Counted from the stretch's first letter, positions 1-8,194 are shown. The stretch is 64,000 bases of DNA from Methanoregula sp. (GCA_026625165.1 CP112999.1:2110863-2174862), one strand, 5' to 3'. A program made the numbers and translations. The notes: generated from the sequence alone by a model not told the origin.

Positions 1-954
1 TATGACCGGCAGGTCCTGATCTCATCATACAAAGACGGGGGATACCGGATGGCGTTTGATGACGGGGGTGACCTGTGGTGGACAGTCAGTTCCGTAGGTG
101 CGGGCGATATTGCGGTACCTATCCAGCATGAATACATCCGCCCCAACCAGTGGCACCATGTCGCTGGAACCTATGATGGCCGCACTGCAAAGATCTACCT
201 TGACGGTATCCTGCGCAATATGGTAAATGCTTCAGGACCGATCCATTATTCCTACAATAATTATGTCATGCTCGGGGTCGATGCGGGAACTGTCGACCGG
301 CCCGACCCACAGTGCAACGGGTATATGAAAGGCGGGCTTGATGAGGTCAGGATCCATAACCGTGCTCTTACGTATGGAGAGGTTATGGATGCCCGGTTCA
401 GCTGTACACTGGAGCCGGTGCCTTTGACCTATGAAAAAACACTCCGTACATTGCCTGCGGAGTGCAGCTACCTTTCGACTTCGTTTGCTCTGAAAGGCGG
501 TGAGGAAATGGTTCACAGGATTATTATGACGGACGCTCAACAACAGGCCGTCTGGCATGTACAGGTGCCGCCGGGCTCCACAATCGCGGTGAATGTAAAA
601 GATACATATTCTCAGGTCTACCCTGACGCATGGTATATCGAGATCGATGACGGCACGACCAGGCTCACCCGTTCGGTAGCATTTCCCAATACCCTCAATA
701 CTCCGTCCGAAGCGATCATCCCTTCAGGAAATGCAACCATAATCATCAGGTACTTTGACGGCGTCAACCGTTTCCCTTCATCCGCTTACATCGAAGTCCA
801 TTGCACTGCACCGCCACCCCCAATCCAGGAACCGCCCCACCCGATATTCTCAAATCCCATTATCGTCATCTACTCTGCATCATGGGCAACCCTGATTGCC
901 ATTGTGCTGGTAATCTTCTGGCTCCACCGGCGCAACAGGGATAAGGTCACATGA
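1..954 (+). CDS. LamG-domain surface protein, 3' part
   Basis: The reading frame is open from the first base, so the 5' end lies outside the window. The visible N-terminal half is a LamG/concanavalin A-like jelly roll: the typical 'NQWHHVAGTYDG' strand, then 'IYLDG' and 'GLDEVRIHNRALT' near residues 35-130. A beta-rich segment, a proline-rich linker ('PPPPIQEPPHP') and one C-terminal membrane helix followed by basic residues come next. This is the layout of an archaeal cell-surface protein anchored at its C terminus. LamG domains usually bind carbohydrate or protein ligands; the ligand here is unknown. The first in-frame ATG in the window is at 49 but is unlikely to be the true start. Confidence 0.75.
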   Translation, partial: YDRQVLISSYKDGGYRMAFDDGGDLWWTVSSVGAGDIAVPIQHEYIRPNQWHHVAGTYDGRTAKIYLDGILRNMVNASGPIHYSYNNYVMLGVDAGTVDRPDPQCNGYMKGGLDEVRIHNRALTYGEVMDARFSCTLEPVPLTYEKTLRTLPAECSYLSTSFALKGGEEMVHRIIMTDAQQQAVWHVQVPPGSTIAVNVKDTYSQVYPDAWYIEIDDGTTRLTRSVAFPNTLNTPSEAIIPSGNATIIIRYFDGVNRFPSSAYIEVHCTAPPPPIQEPPHPIFSNPIIVIYSASWATLIAIVLVIFWLHRRNRDKVT

Positions 955-1001
955 TGCAGTTGCCTGACTTTGAGTTTTTTAAAATTGTGATGGAAAAATG
1001 G

Positions 1002-1505
1002 TTAGATAGTTATCTCGCGAAACTGCTTGCCGAAAACTCCGCAGATAGGACATTTATCCGGGGCTTTTCCCAGCTCGATATTCCCGCAGACCGGGCAGAG
1101 GAGGATCTTCTCACGGCCCATGTCACTACCCGCCTTTAAAAGCGAAAGTGCCTTTTCATACAGTTTTGCATGCACCTCTTCTGCTTTCATCGCATAGGTA
1201 AAAGCAAGCACGGCATCTGTCTTCTTCTCGCTCTCGGCCACTTTCACAAACCCGGGATACATTTCGGTAAACTCATGGGTCTCCCCTGCAATGCTCTCTT
1301 TGAGGTTGTTCTGCGTGATACCGACAGCCCCGAGCACCTTCAATAGCTTCTTCGCATGAATTGCCTCTGCTTCTGAAGCTGCTTTGAAAAGTGTCGCAAT
1401 ATTCTTAAAACCCTCGTCTGCAGCCTTGTCAGAAAACGCCTGGTATTTCCGGTTTGCCTGAGATTCGCCGGCATAGGCTTCCTTTGCATTCTCGACTGTT
1501 GCCAT
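1002..1505 (-). CDS. rbr: rubrerythrin
   Basis: A 167-residue rubrerythrin, a cytoplasmic non-haem iron peroxidase of anaerobes that reduces hydrogen peroxide. The N-terminal ferritin-like four-helix domain carries E14, an ExxH at residues 47-50 and a second ExxH at 109-112 that supply the di-iron ligands. The C-terminal rubredoxin-like domain has two cysteine pairs, CPVC (137-140) and CPIC (152-155). Length and domain order are those of the short classical form. A TATA-like stretch near 1526-1540 sits close enough for a short or absent leader. It stands near several other oxygen-defence genes up to 5.9 kb. Confidence 0.93.
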   Translation of the reverse strand: MATVENAKEAYAGESQANRKYQAFSDKAADEGFKNIATLFKAASEAEAIHAKKLLKVLGAVGITQNNLKESIAGETHEFTEMYPGFVKVAESEKKTDAVLAFTYAMKAEEVHAKLYEKALSLLKAGSDMGREKILLCPVCGNIELGKAPDKCPICGVFGKQFREITI

Positions 1506-1666
1506 GAGGATATACTATGGACAAAAAATACTTAAAGATTCTTCATCGGGCAGTCGGCAGAAAATACCGAGAGCACCGATAAAAATTAAAAAGAAAGATT
1601 TTTCCTTCATGGAAATGACCGAAAAGAGATGAAATTGTTCGGGCTGGTTCCGGGTGCTGTGACTGC

Positions 1667-2332
1667 ATGAAAAAGATGAAGGATGTGCTGCCGAGTGATC
1701 GCCCCCGCGAGAAGTTAGTGGCAAAAGGTCCGGCGGCGCTCACTGATACAGAGCTTGTCGAGGCAATTATCGGCAGGGGCACGGTGAAGCGCGATGTCCG
1801 GATGATTGCAAGGGATATATCGGAAAAAATCCGTATTGCCAGTGGTCTGCCATCGTATACGGATCTCCGGGATATTGAGGGAGTTGGGGAGACAAAGGCT
1901 GCACAGGTGATGGCATGTTTTGAACTGGGGCGCCGGCATTATGCAGAGAAGAACTGTGCACGCCGGATCATAAAACCCGAAGACATCCTCCCGCTGGTCG
2001 ATGAATACCGGGGGCACCGGCAGGAGCACTTTATCTGCATCTCACTCAACGGGGCCGGTGAGATGCTCGGTAAAAGGGTAATCACCGTGGGGCTCCTCAA
2101 CCACAGCCTCGTCCACCCGCGGGAAGTCTTTGCAGATCCGATAACCGACCGTGCTGCGTCAATCATCTGCGTCCACAACCACCCGTCGGGATCACTCGAA
2201 CCAAGCTCACAGGATATCGCCATAACCCAACAACTCAAAGATGCCGGAATAACACTCGGGATCCAACTCCTCGACCATATTATCGTGACAAAAGAGGGAT
2301 TTGTCAGTCTCAAGGAAAGAGGACTGATCTAA
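1667..2332 (+). CDS. radC: RadC-family JAB/MPN domain protein
   Basis: A 221-residue RadC-like protein. Residues about 66-90 hold a helix-hairpin-helix ('IEGVGETKAAQV') and residues 100-221 the JAB/MPN fold with the metal motif H170-N-H172-PSG, followed by D183; E120 is the likely upstream catalytic glutamate. The metalloprotease motif is intact. Despite the name, RadC proteins have no proven DNA-repair role; many occur near mobile DNA. The start is either 1667 or the in-frame ATG three codons later. It reads toward the flavoprotein gene on the other strand, with a T-run at 2356-2361 that may end transcription. Confidence 0.9.
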   Translation: MKKMKDVLPSDRPREKLVAKGPAALTDTELVEAIIGRGTVKRDVRMIARDISEKIRIASGLPSYTDLRDIEGVGETKAAQVMACFELGRRHYAEKNCARRIIKPEDILPLVDEYRGHRQEHFICISLNGAGEMLGKRVITVGLLNHSLVHPREVFADPITDRAASIICVHNHPSGSLEPSSQDIAITQQLKDAGITLGIQLLDHIIVTKEGFVSLKERGLI

Positions 2333-2348
2333 GTCAACGGTCATCCAA

Positions 2349-2945
2349 TCAGTTGTTTTTTAAAAGTACACCCATCGCAAATCCCTTTTTGTATGCTGCT
2401 TCCAGCAGCTCAGGGTGTTTTCCCACATCCTGAATGGTATCCATATCGTTGATCATGAGCTCGTCCCAGTATTTGCAGTCGATAATATCCAAGAACGCTT
2501 CCACGGTCTTCTTTGCCCCGACAAAAACATCCGGGATTTTCATACCGGAGATGCAGATAAAGAGCGCCAAACGGTTTTTTTTCCGGTCCCGGCTGATGAA
2601 CGGCTGATTCCTGACGTATTTTGCCATGAAAAAGACCTGGAAACGGTCCATGAACGATTTGAGCTTGCCGGGGATTCCCATGGTCATGACAGGTGTTGCG
2701 ATGATAAGGCTGTCCATGTCCTTGAATTTCCCGTACATCGGCTGCATGTCATCGTCCATGATACAGGTGTCATGTTCCTTACAGAACATCATCTCCATGC
2801 AAGACTGGAAATCAAGGTTGGTGACAACAATAGTCTCAGTTTCGCACCCTGCATCCCGTGCTCCCTTCAGTGCTTTTTCGAGAAGTTTTGCCGTATTTCC
2901 CTCGGTGAGCGGGCTCCCGAGCAATCCGATAACCTTCTTTCCCAT
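2349..2945 (-). CDS. iron-sulfur flavoprotein-like NAD(P)H-dependent FMN reductase
   Basis: A 198-residue flavodoxin-fold protein of the iron-sulfur flavoprotein (ISF)/NADPH-dependent FMN reductase family. The FMN phosphate loop is 'GLLGSPLTEGNT' near residues 7-18. The ATG at 2945 is preferred over an upstream in-frame start at 3008 because homologous folds begin right at this strand. ISF proteins bind a 4Fe-4S cluster through a compact four-cysteine motif; here C49, C55 and C61 are present but the second position is M52, so a normal cluster is doubtful. Two close paralogues with all four cysteines lie at 4664 and 5285. Confidence 0.85.
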   Translation of the reverse strand: MGKKVIGLLGSPLTEGNTAKLLEKALKGARDAGCETETIVVTNLDFQSCMEMMFCKEHDTCIMDDDMQPMYGKFKDMDSLIIATPVMTMGIPGKLKSFMDRFQVFFMAKYVRNQPFISRDRKKNRLALFICISGMKIPDVFVGAKKTVEAFLDIIDCKYWDELMINDMDTIQDVGKHPELLEAAYKKGFAMGVLLKNN

Positions 2946-3028
2946 ATTTATGACTATACCCGGCCCGGTTCGATATAACTTTTCATCTGGAATCCTTTCA
3001 TGTAGCAAATGACTTGCACGAACACAAG

Positions 3029-3040
3029 TGATAAATACAT
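3029..3040 (+). promoter_or_regulatory. TATA box of the zinc-ribbon gene
   Basis: The sequence GTGATAAATACAT resembles an archaeal TATA element. Its centre near 3035 predicts transcription starting around 3060, downstream of the ATG at 3051, which argues for the TTG start at 3072. Confidence 0.45.
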
Positions 3041-3061
3041 TTCCGCAACAATGAGAAGTTT

Positions 3062-3067
3062 GGTGAT
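3062..3067 (+). promoter_or_regulatory. ribosome site deciding a TTG start
   Basis: GGTGAT matches the archaeal 16S 3' end and lies four bases before the TTG at 3072, supporting that codon as start of the zinc-ribbon gene. Confidence 0.45.
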
Positions 3068-3071
3068 TTTA

Positions 3072-3302
3072 TTGACCGAACAGAAGACATACACCGCAGG
3101 ACAGAAAGTCGGCGCGGGCAAGTACGTCTGCCTTGACTGCGGAAAGGAGTATAACCTTGACAAGAGTGAGCAGGACCTCAGAAAATGCCCGTCCTGCGCA
3201 TGCGAGGAGTACCAGTGCTTCCCGATGACCCACATCCGCCCGGATATCAAGACACCGGAGGATGCGAAGCACCCGCCAAAACGCGGGAAAAGCAACATCT
3301 AA
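3072..3302 (+). CDS. small zinc-ribbon protein
   Basis: A protein of about 76 residues with two cysteine pairs, 'CLDCG' and 'CPSCAC', forming a rubredoxin/zinc-ribbon knuckle, then a conserved-looking tail rich in proline and lysine. It likely binds zinc or iron in the cytoplasm; its partner is unknown. The TTG start at 3072 is chosen from the TATA box and the ribosome site just before it; an in-frame ATG at 3051 and a TTG at 3009 are alternatives. It opens the plus-strand run that continues with desulforedoxin-like, AhpD-like and peroxiredoxin genes, so a redox-related job is plausible but not shown. Confidence 0.75.
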   Translation: MTEQKTYTAGQKVGAGKYVCLDCGKEYNLDKSEQDLRKCPSCACEEYQCFPMTHIRPDIKTPEDAKHPPKRGKSNI

Positions 3303-3429
3303 CCCCATTTTTCTTTCGCATTTGTATAGCCGGTTAACCACCGGTCGTCGAGCCAGTCAGGCAACGCATCTCCGTCACCATGACTATCGCTCGCGGCCCG
3401 GTTATCATTGATGAATAGAGGAAAAGATC

Positions 3430-3558
3430 ATGGTGAATGTCTCAAAGGAGGGGCAGGTCTTCAAATGCGAGATCTGCGGTAACGTGGTGATAGTAAAAGA
3501 AGCCGGTGGCGGAGAACTTGTCTGCTGCGGCGAACCGATGCAACTGGAGAGTGCGTAA
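3430..3558 (+). CDS. desulforedoxin-like small iron protein
   Basis: A 42-residue protein with the desulforedoxin pattern: FKCEICG near residues 11-17 and LVCCGEPM at 30-37. This gives CxxC and adjacent CC, the four ligands of one Fe(SCys)4 centre. The fold is the N-terminal domain of desulfoferrodoxin; the superoxide reductase domain is absent, so it would be an electron carrier, not a reductase. The next gene starts three bases downstream, so the two are probably cotranslated with the peroxiredoxin further on. It was read directly from the sequence because of its small size. Confidence 0.88.
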   Translation: MVNVSKEGQVFKCEICGNVVIVKEAGGGELVCCGEPMQLESA

Positions 3559-3561
3559 AAT

Positions 3562-3903
3562 ATGGACAAGAGGATCAAGGATTTGGAAAAGAAGATCGGC
3601 AAGGTTCCCCGGTTCTTCAAGGAACTCTGTGACAAGGATCCAGAGATGTTCGAGATGGTGATGAAGCTGGAAGAGCACATCTGGGACGACGGTAAGCTCT
3701 CGCGGAAGACCAAGAAGCTGATCGCAATCGCGATTGCGGCTGCCCTGCGTGACCAGCACGCCGTGCGGGCGCAGCTCTCCGGCGCGGCAAACCTTGGCGT
3801 GACAAAAGAAGAGGTTGATGAGGCGCTTCGGGTGACGTTTCTGCTCTCGGGAATGCCGGCATACGTGTACGGCAAGGCGCAGCTTGACGAGATCATGAAA
3901 TAA
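3562..3903 (+). CDS. carboxymuconolactone decarboxylase (AhpD-like) family protein
   Basis: A 113-residue all-helical protein of the CMD/AhpD superfamily ('GKLSRKTKKLIAIAIAAAL ...' then 'GVTKEEVDEALR'). In the peroxidase-coupled members a CxxCxxxH motif follows the first conserved helix. Here that segment reads D-Q-H-A-V-R-A-Q, so both redox cysteines and the aligned histidine are missing. The family fold is clear but classical AhpD disulfide chemistry cannot occur. It sits three bases after the desulforedoxin-like gene and 34 bases before the peroxiredoxin gene, so it probably belongs to the same transcript. Confidence 0.85.
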   Translation: MDKRIKDLEKKIGKVPRFFKELCDKDPEMFEMVMKLEEHIWDDGKLSRKTKKLIAIAIAAALRDQHAVRAQLSGAANLGVTKEEVDEALRVTFLLSGMPAYVYGKAQLDEIMK

Positions 3904-3937
3904 GAAAAGAGCCGGCCTCGAAACTAAGGGAGAAACT

Positions 3938-4582
3938 ATGGCAGATGAGGAGTGTGTCAGGTTCCCGGTACTGGGTGAACCCGCACCGGACTTTGAAGCG
4001 GAAACAACGCAGGGGCCGATCAAACTTTCGGACTTAAAAGGAAAATGGGTCGTGATGTTCTCGCACCCGGCAGATTTCACACCGGTCTGCACCACCGAAT
4101 TCATGTCGTTTACGAAGATCTATGACGAGCTCAAAGCACTCAATGTCAGTCTTATCGGGTTGTCGGTGGACAGTATCTCGTCGCATCTCGCATGGGTGCA
4201 TGACATCAAGGAAAAGATGGGTATTGCCATCCCGTTTCCCATCATCGCAGACCTCACGATGAAAGTCGCAAAGAAGTACGGTATGATCCACCCGGGGCAA
4301 AGCTCAACAGCAGCTGTCCGCTGCGTCTTCTTTATCGATGAAAAAGGCATCATTCGGGCAATGATCTATTACCCGCTCCAGAACGGGAGGTATATGCCAG
4401 AGATCATCCGCCTTGTCAAAGCACTCCAGACCACGGATAAGTTCAAAGTCTCAACTCCAGCTAACTGGCAGCCGGGTGACAAGGTGGTTGTTCCACCACC
4501 CAAGACAACCGCCGAGATGGAGAAACGCCCGATCGAAGGGTATGAGTGCAAGGACTGGTATCTGTGCTTTAAAAACGTCTAG
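3938..4582 (+). CDS. peroxiredoxin, archaeal Prx6-type
   Basis: A 214-residue thioredoxin-fold peroxidase that reduces hydrogen peroxide and alkyl hydroperoxides. The active-site strand 'PADFTPVCTTEF' contains the peroxidatic C51 and T48 of the PxxxTxxC signature. Two further cysteines, C204 and C210, near the C terminus match the layout of archaeal Prx6-type enzymes such as those of Aeropyrum and Pyrococcus, where they take part in disulfide cycling. Length is typical. A ribosome site (GGGAGAAAC region) precedes the ATG at 3938. Its neighbours are other oxygen-defence proteins. Confidence 0.93.
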   Translation: MADEECVRFPVLGEPAPDFEAETTQGPIKLSDLKGKWVVMFSHPADFTPVCTTEFMSFTKIYDELKALNVSLIGLSVDSISSHLAWVHDIKEKMGIAIPFPIIADLTMKVAKKYGMIHPGQSSTAAVRCVFFIDEKGIIRAMIYYPLQNGRYMPEIIRLVKALQTTDKFKVSTPANWQPGDKVVVPPPKTTAEMEKRPIEGYECKDWYLCFKNV

Positions 4583-4663
4583 ACAATAAAATAATCCAAA
4601 TTTTTGACAGATCATGGGTTGTAATCCAATCTTTTTTCACTTTGGATACCCCAAATAAAACCT

Positions 4664-5278
4664 ATGCCGATCAAAGTCCTCGCATTTGCCGGAAGCCCGC
4701 GACGGCATGGTAACTCCGAGACCCTCCTTGACTGGGTGCTTTCCGCTATGGGCAGGGAACCGGATGTGAGCATTGAGAAAGTCCCGCTTACCGAGGCGGA
4801 TATCCATATGTGCAACGGGTGCAATGCCTGCGAGAAGCTGAATAAATGCATCCAGCGCGACGGCATGGACGTGATGCACGATAAGATCATCGAAGCAGAC
4901 TGTATTATCCTGTCATCACCGATTTTCTGCATGGGGCTTGCAGCGCAGGTAAAGGCGCTTGTGGATCGCGCGCAGGTTTTCCGCTCGCGCAAGTACGTGC
5001 TGAAGCTCCCCGTCGTCCCGCCAGAACGCAAAGGAAAACGGCTGGGCGTCTTTCTTTCTACTGCGGGGCAGGACTGGGACCATGTTTTTAATGCAGCAGT
5101 ACCGTCAGTAAAATGTTTCTTCCATGTCATCGACATCCGGGACAGCGACATCCATTACCTGATGATTAATAACGTGGATGAAAAAGGGGCAATTCAGAAG
5201 CACCCGTCTGCACAGGCTTATGCGGACAAACTGGGAAAAGATATGATCACAGAATTACATCAGCGGCTCGCTGCGTGA
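4664..5278 (+). CDS. iron-sulfur flavoprotein
   Basis: A 204-residue ISF-family flavodoxin-fold protein. It starts with the FMN loop 'AFAGSPRRHGNSET' (residues 7-20) and carries the complete cluster motif C50-x2-C53-x2-C56-x5-C62. Members carry electrons in methanogens and can reduce oxygen or peroxide; the electron donor is often ferredoxin. Only six bases separate its stop from the next gene, a paralogue, so they form a two-gene operon. The overlapping opposite-strand frame at 4612-5151 is not a gene. Confidence 0.9.
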   Translation: MPIKVLAFAGSPRRHGNSETLLDWVLSAMGREPDVSIEKVPLTEADIHMCNGCNACEKLNKCIQRDGMDVMHDKIIEADCIILSSPIFCMGLAAQVKALVDRAQVFRSRKYVLKLPVVPPERKGKRLGVFLSTAGQDWDHVFNAAVPSVKCFFHVIDIRDSDIHYLMINNVDEKGAIQKHPSAQAYADKLGKDMITELHQRLAA

Positions 5279-5284
5279 TCTTCA

Positions 5285-5890
5285 ATGGCCGTTACAGTCC
5301 TTGGCATTTCAGGCAGCCCGCACCGGCACGGAAATACCGAGACGCTGCTTGACCATTTCCTTGAGGGGGCTTTTGGGGCCGGTGCATCTGTCGACAAGGT
5401 TGTCCTCAAGACACTGCATTACGCTCCGTGTCATGGTTGCAACGCTTGTCACAAGGACGGGGAGTGCATTGTAAAAGACGATGCGCCCATCCTTTACGAG
5501 AGGATTATGGCAACGGACTGCCTTGCGGTTGCATCCCCAATCTACACAATGGGGATCACCGCTGAGCTCAAAGGTTTTATCGACCGCGAACAATTTCTTT
5601 GGGCAAGAAAATTCAAATTAAAGACTCTCTACTTTTCCGATGACCACATCAGACAGCACAAAGCGGTCTTCATTTCTACAGCCGGACTCGGGTGGGATAA
5701 TGTCTTTGACGGGGCGTTTCCGGTCATCACGGCATTGTTCAACACGGTAGGCTTTGAATACTATGACAATATCATTGCAAATGACCTGGACCGGTATGGC
5801 GGCATCCGGCAGCACCCCACTGCAATGAACGAGGCATTTGAAAAAGGCCAGACGGTTGTCAGAGTGCTGGAAAAATTAAAGGAACCCTGA
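5285..5890 (+). CDS. iron-sulfur flavoprotein, paralogue
   Basis: A 201-residue ISF-family protein, clearly related to its upstream neighbour in the FMN loop ('GISGSPHRHGNTET'), in the complete cysteine motif C49/C52/C55/C61 ('CHGCNACHKDGEC') and in the later 'STAGLGWDNVFDGAFP' segment. It is a predicted cytoplasmic FMN and 4Fe-4S electron carrier. Three such proteins within 3.5 kb suggest local duplication. It converges on the M50 protease gene. Confidence 0.9.
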   Translation: MAVTVLGISGSPHRHGNTETLLDHFLEGAFGAGASVDKVVLKTLHYAPCHGCNACHKDGECIVKDDAPILYERIMATDCLAVASPIYTMGITAELKGFIDREQFLWARKFKLKTLYFSDDHIRQHKAVFISTAGLGWDNVFDGAFPVITALFNTVGFEYYDNIIANDLDRYGGIRQHPTAMNEAFEKGQTVVRVLEKLKEP

Positions 5891-5905
5891 AATGTTTTAT
5901 AATCA

Positions 5906-6553
5906 TTACAACAGGTTCGGATAAAACGAGAGCAGCAGGGTCCCGAACGCAGCAACAATCAAGATGGCAAAGACGATCGGGTTCCATGCAAGCACCTTTC
6001 GCCCGTCAAGCACGCTCACCGGTAACATGTTGAACGCAGCAATCATCGCATTGACCTGCAGCCCCATCATACCGACCAGCGTTGCTAGGTTGCCTGTAAT
6101 GCCTGATGAGAGACCACCGTATAAAATGAGGGCAGTAAACGGGATGCAGAGGATGAGATTTGTGACAGGGCCTGCCGCGGATATCTTCCCATTCTGCTCC
6201 CGGCTGATCCCGCCCCCACCTGACCGCCCGGTATCATAGATCACCGTTGCGCCAGGGGCTGCAAAGACCACCCCGACAAGTGCAGCGAGCGCGACGGCAA
6301 CAACGAGCATCATGTTATCCTTTCGGAACTCCGCCCAGTACCCGTATTTCATGGCAGTGAACTTATGTGCCATTTCATGAGCCACAAAACCAATCCCGAC
6401 TGTGATTAAAGAAATTCCGATAAAAATCAGCGCGGTAAATGGATCAACCCGAGCGCCCGCATCCCGGATAAAGATGATGGCAAACGCAAGAGAGATGGCA
6501 CCCCAAGCGATGAAAAGGTCAAGGCACTCCTGCTGAGATATCCGTTCGAGCAT
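5906..6553 (-). CDS. site-2 protease family (M50) membrane metalloprotease
   Basis: A 215-residue protein with about six hydrophobic segments and the M50 zinc signature HEMAH at residues 59-63 inside a membrane helix. A later 'NMLPVSVLDGRKV' provides the aspartate ligand (D183) of the usual NxxPxxxLDG motif. No PDZ domain is visible. Family members cleave substrates within the membrane; the substrate is unknown. Catalytic residues look intact. The start is the ATG at 6553. The gene diverges from the chorismate mutase gene with about 100 bases between them. Confidence 0.9.
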   Translation of the reverse strand: MLERISQQECLDLFIAWGAISLAFAIIFIRDAGARVDPFTALIFIGISLITVGIGFVAHEMAHKFTAMKYGYWAEFRKDNMMLVVAVALAALVGVVFAAPGATVIYDTGRSGGGGISREQNGKISAAGPVTNLILCIPFTALILYGGLSSGITGNLATLVGMMGLQVNAMIAAFNMLPVSVLDGRKVLAWNPIVFAILIVAAFGTLLLSFYPNLL

Positions 6554-6622
6554 AATAATTCCCCAATTACATGGAAGTCTCTGCCATTAGTTCTTTGGGT
6601 ACTGCAGCTTCCTTTCATCAGC

Positions 6623-6628
6623 TATATA
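6623..6628 (+). promoter_or_regulatory. TATA box of the chorismate mutase gene
   Basis: TATATA 27-32 bases before the ATG at 6655 predicts an almost leaderless transcript and rules out the upstream in-frame start at 6571. Confidence 0.6.
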
Positions 6629-6654
6629 CCATCCTTTTGATCAATACACTGCAT

Positions 6655-6939
6655 ATGAGGATCGAGGATATCCGCAAAGAGGTCGACAAGGTCGACAGGG
6701 AGATCGTCCGCAACATAGCACACCGCCAGAAACTGGCAGGAAAGATTGCAAAGATCAAGATCAGCGAGGGACTGCCAATCCATGATGAAGACAGGACGAG
6801 GGCGGTGCTCGAGTCCGTATTCAACAATGCAGTGGAGTACAAAATCGACCCCGTCACCGTCCGGAAGATATTTGAGTCCCTTATTATGATGAGCGAGGAG
6901 CGGCAGCACGAATGCTCGGGTGAGGGGAACCTCCCTTAA
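6655..6939 (+). CDS. chorismate mutase, AroQ type
   Basis: A 94-residue all-helical AroQ-class chorismate mutase, converting chorismate to prephenate for phenylalanine and tyrosine synthesis. The opening 'MRIEDIRKEVDKVDREIVRNIAHRQKL' segment supplies the arginine and the helix H1 pattern of the family; 'KIKISEGLPIHDEDR' is the conserved turn with lysine, aspartate and arginine of the active site. It is a stand-alone domain. The ATG at 6655 is chosen from the TATA box; the upstream extension would be untranslated or untranscribed. A T-run at 6969-6976 may end the transcript. Confidence 0.9.
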   Translation: MRIEDIRKEVDKVDREIVRNIAHRQKLAGKIAKIKISEGLPIHDEDRTRAVLESVFNNAVEYKIDPVTVRKIFESLIMMSEERQHECSGEGNLP

Positions 6940-6974
6940 CAATAATTCCCTTTTTAAAAGAACTATCCTTTTTT

Positions 6975-8147
6975 TTAAAGCCACCCGGACAGCATCACGA
7001 TTCCGATCGCTATCATTGCAAGACCGATGGCGAAGCGGAGCATCCGCCGGTTCTCAAGCCTCCACAAATGTACCTTTTCCGGAGAGAGCCCGAATGCAAC
7101 AATGAAAAGGATTATGATCAGCGGGAGGACGAAAATAAAATTATACAGCAGGAGATAGGGAAGCCCTTGTGCAAACGTGAGGCTTTTACTCATCATCCCG
7201 AGTATCGCAAGGTAGATCCCACCCGTGCAGGGCAGCTCAAAGATTCCAACAAGAACCCCAAGCACGAACGCTGCCGGGAGCGATGCATTCCGTATATATC
7301 GTTCAATTGTTACTTTTCTGGACTTTGGGATCGCAAGGATGAACCCCTCGTTCTTCCGGATGACATCAATGACATTCACCAGCCCCAGAATGATCGCAAG
7401 GATCGCTGCCCCGATAAACAGCACCGATGAAAAGCCGGTCTGCTGGACAATAGTAAAGAGCCCGATGCCGGATAGCAGGTAAAAAAGGAAAACTGCTGCG
7501 ATATATGCACCGCCAACCACAAGGATCCGCCGCCTGCTTTCAAGTGTGATTATAGAAAGCAGCAGAAAGATGAGAACAGCAAAGGCGCACGGGTTCACAC
7601 TGTCGATGAGTGCGCATGCGACAACTACAGGGAGCGTGAGAGCCGGGGTAGTAACGGGGCACCCCCCGTTCCCGGAAATTGGGGTAACGACGGGCGTTGT
7701 GTTTGTACTTGGTCCCGCGTTTCGAGATAGTTCGATGATGATTGGTTCTGTATAGTCCCGGATCTCATTTTCTCCAATAAGAGCACGGTCACCGATAACG
7801 AGAGTCGGGACGCCCGGTGTTGAGATGTTATATATTCGCTGGACCCGGTAAAGGATCTCCTGGTTGGTGGTGTTGTGGTACACTTCCAGTTGTATGAGAT
7901 CGAGGTTTGGATACTTTGCAGCAAGAGTAATGAGGTGCGGTTTTATGTTCGCGCAATGGGTACAACCATCACCGTAGAAATAGAACGCAATCACTGTGCC
8001 AGAATGACCGGATGATTGTGAGAGGGTAGATCCGGTTTTTTGAATTCCCGCCCCCATTATGTTGCTAAAAAAACCCGAAAAGTAAAGTGCTACGATAAGC
8101 ACAATGATAATGCCGGCGCCAGCGAGGATATTCCATCGTTTTTTCAT
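6975..8147 (-). CDS. thioredoxin-fold / CcdA-like membrane fusion protein
   Basis: A 390-residue membrane protein. Residues 8-25 form a signal anchor. Residues 50-145 form a thioredoxin-like domain outside the membrane with the redox motif C62-T-H-C65. A Thr/Pro-rich linker follows, then six or more helices of the CcdA/DsbD family carrying C187 ('DSVNPCAF') and C307 ('FELPCTGG'), the pair that passes electrons across the membrane. It likely keeps extracellular or periplasmic-side thiols reduced, or serves c-type cytochrome or disulfide handling; the target is not visible. All four redox cysteines are present. Confidence 0.88.
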   Translation of the reverse strand: MKKRWNILAGAGIIIVLIVALYFSGFFSNIMGAGIQKTGSTLSQSSGHSGTVIAFYFYGDGCTHCANIKPHLITLAAKYPNLDLIQLEVYHNTTNQEILYRVQRIYNISTPGVPTLVIGDRALIGENEIRDYTEPIIIELSRNAGPSTNTTPVVTPISGNGGCPVTTPALTLPVVVACALIDSVNPCAFAVLIFLLLSIITLESRRRILVVGGAYIAAVFLFYLLSGIGLFTIVQQTGFSSVLFIGAAILAIILGLVNVIDVIRKNEGFILAIPKSRKVTIERYIRNASLPAAFVLGVLVGIFELPCTGGIYLAILGMMSKSLTFAQGLPYLLLYNFIFVLPLIIILFIVAFGLSPEKVHLWRLENRRMLRFAIGLAMIAIGIVMLSGWL

Positions 8148-8194
8148 GATATCGGGCTGTTTTCCCGTGTAATGGGTTTACTTAAGATAAAAAT

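Noticed and set aside
951..1139. 62-residue plus-strand frame
   Set aside because: It runs antisense through the C terminus of the rubrerythrin gene and resembles no protein.
4612..5151. 179-residue minus-strand frame
   Set aside because: It is the opposite strand of a well-supported iron-sulfur flavoprotein gene.
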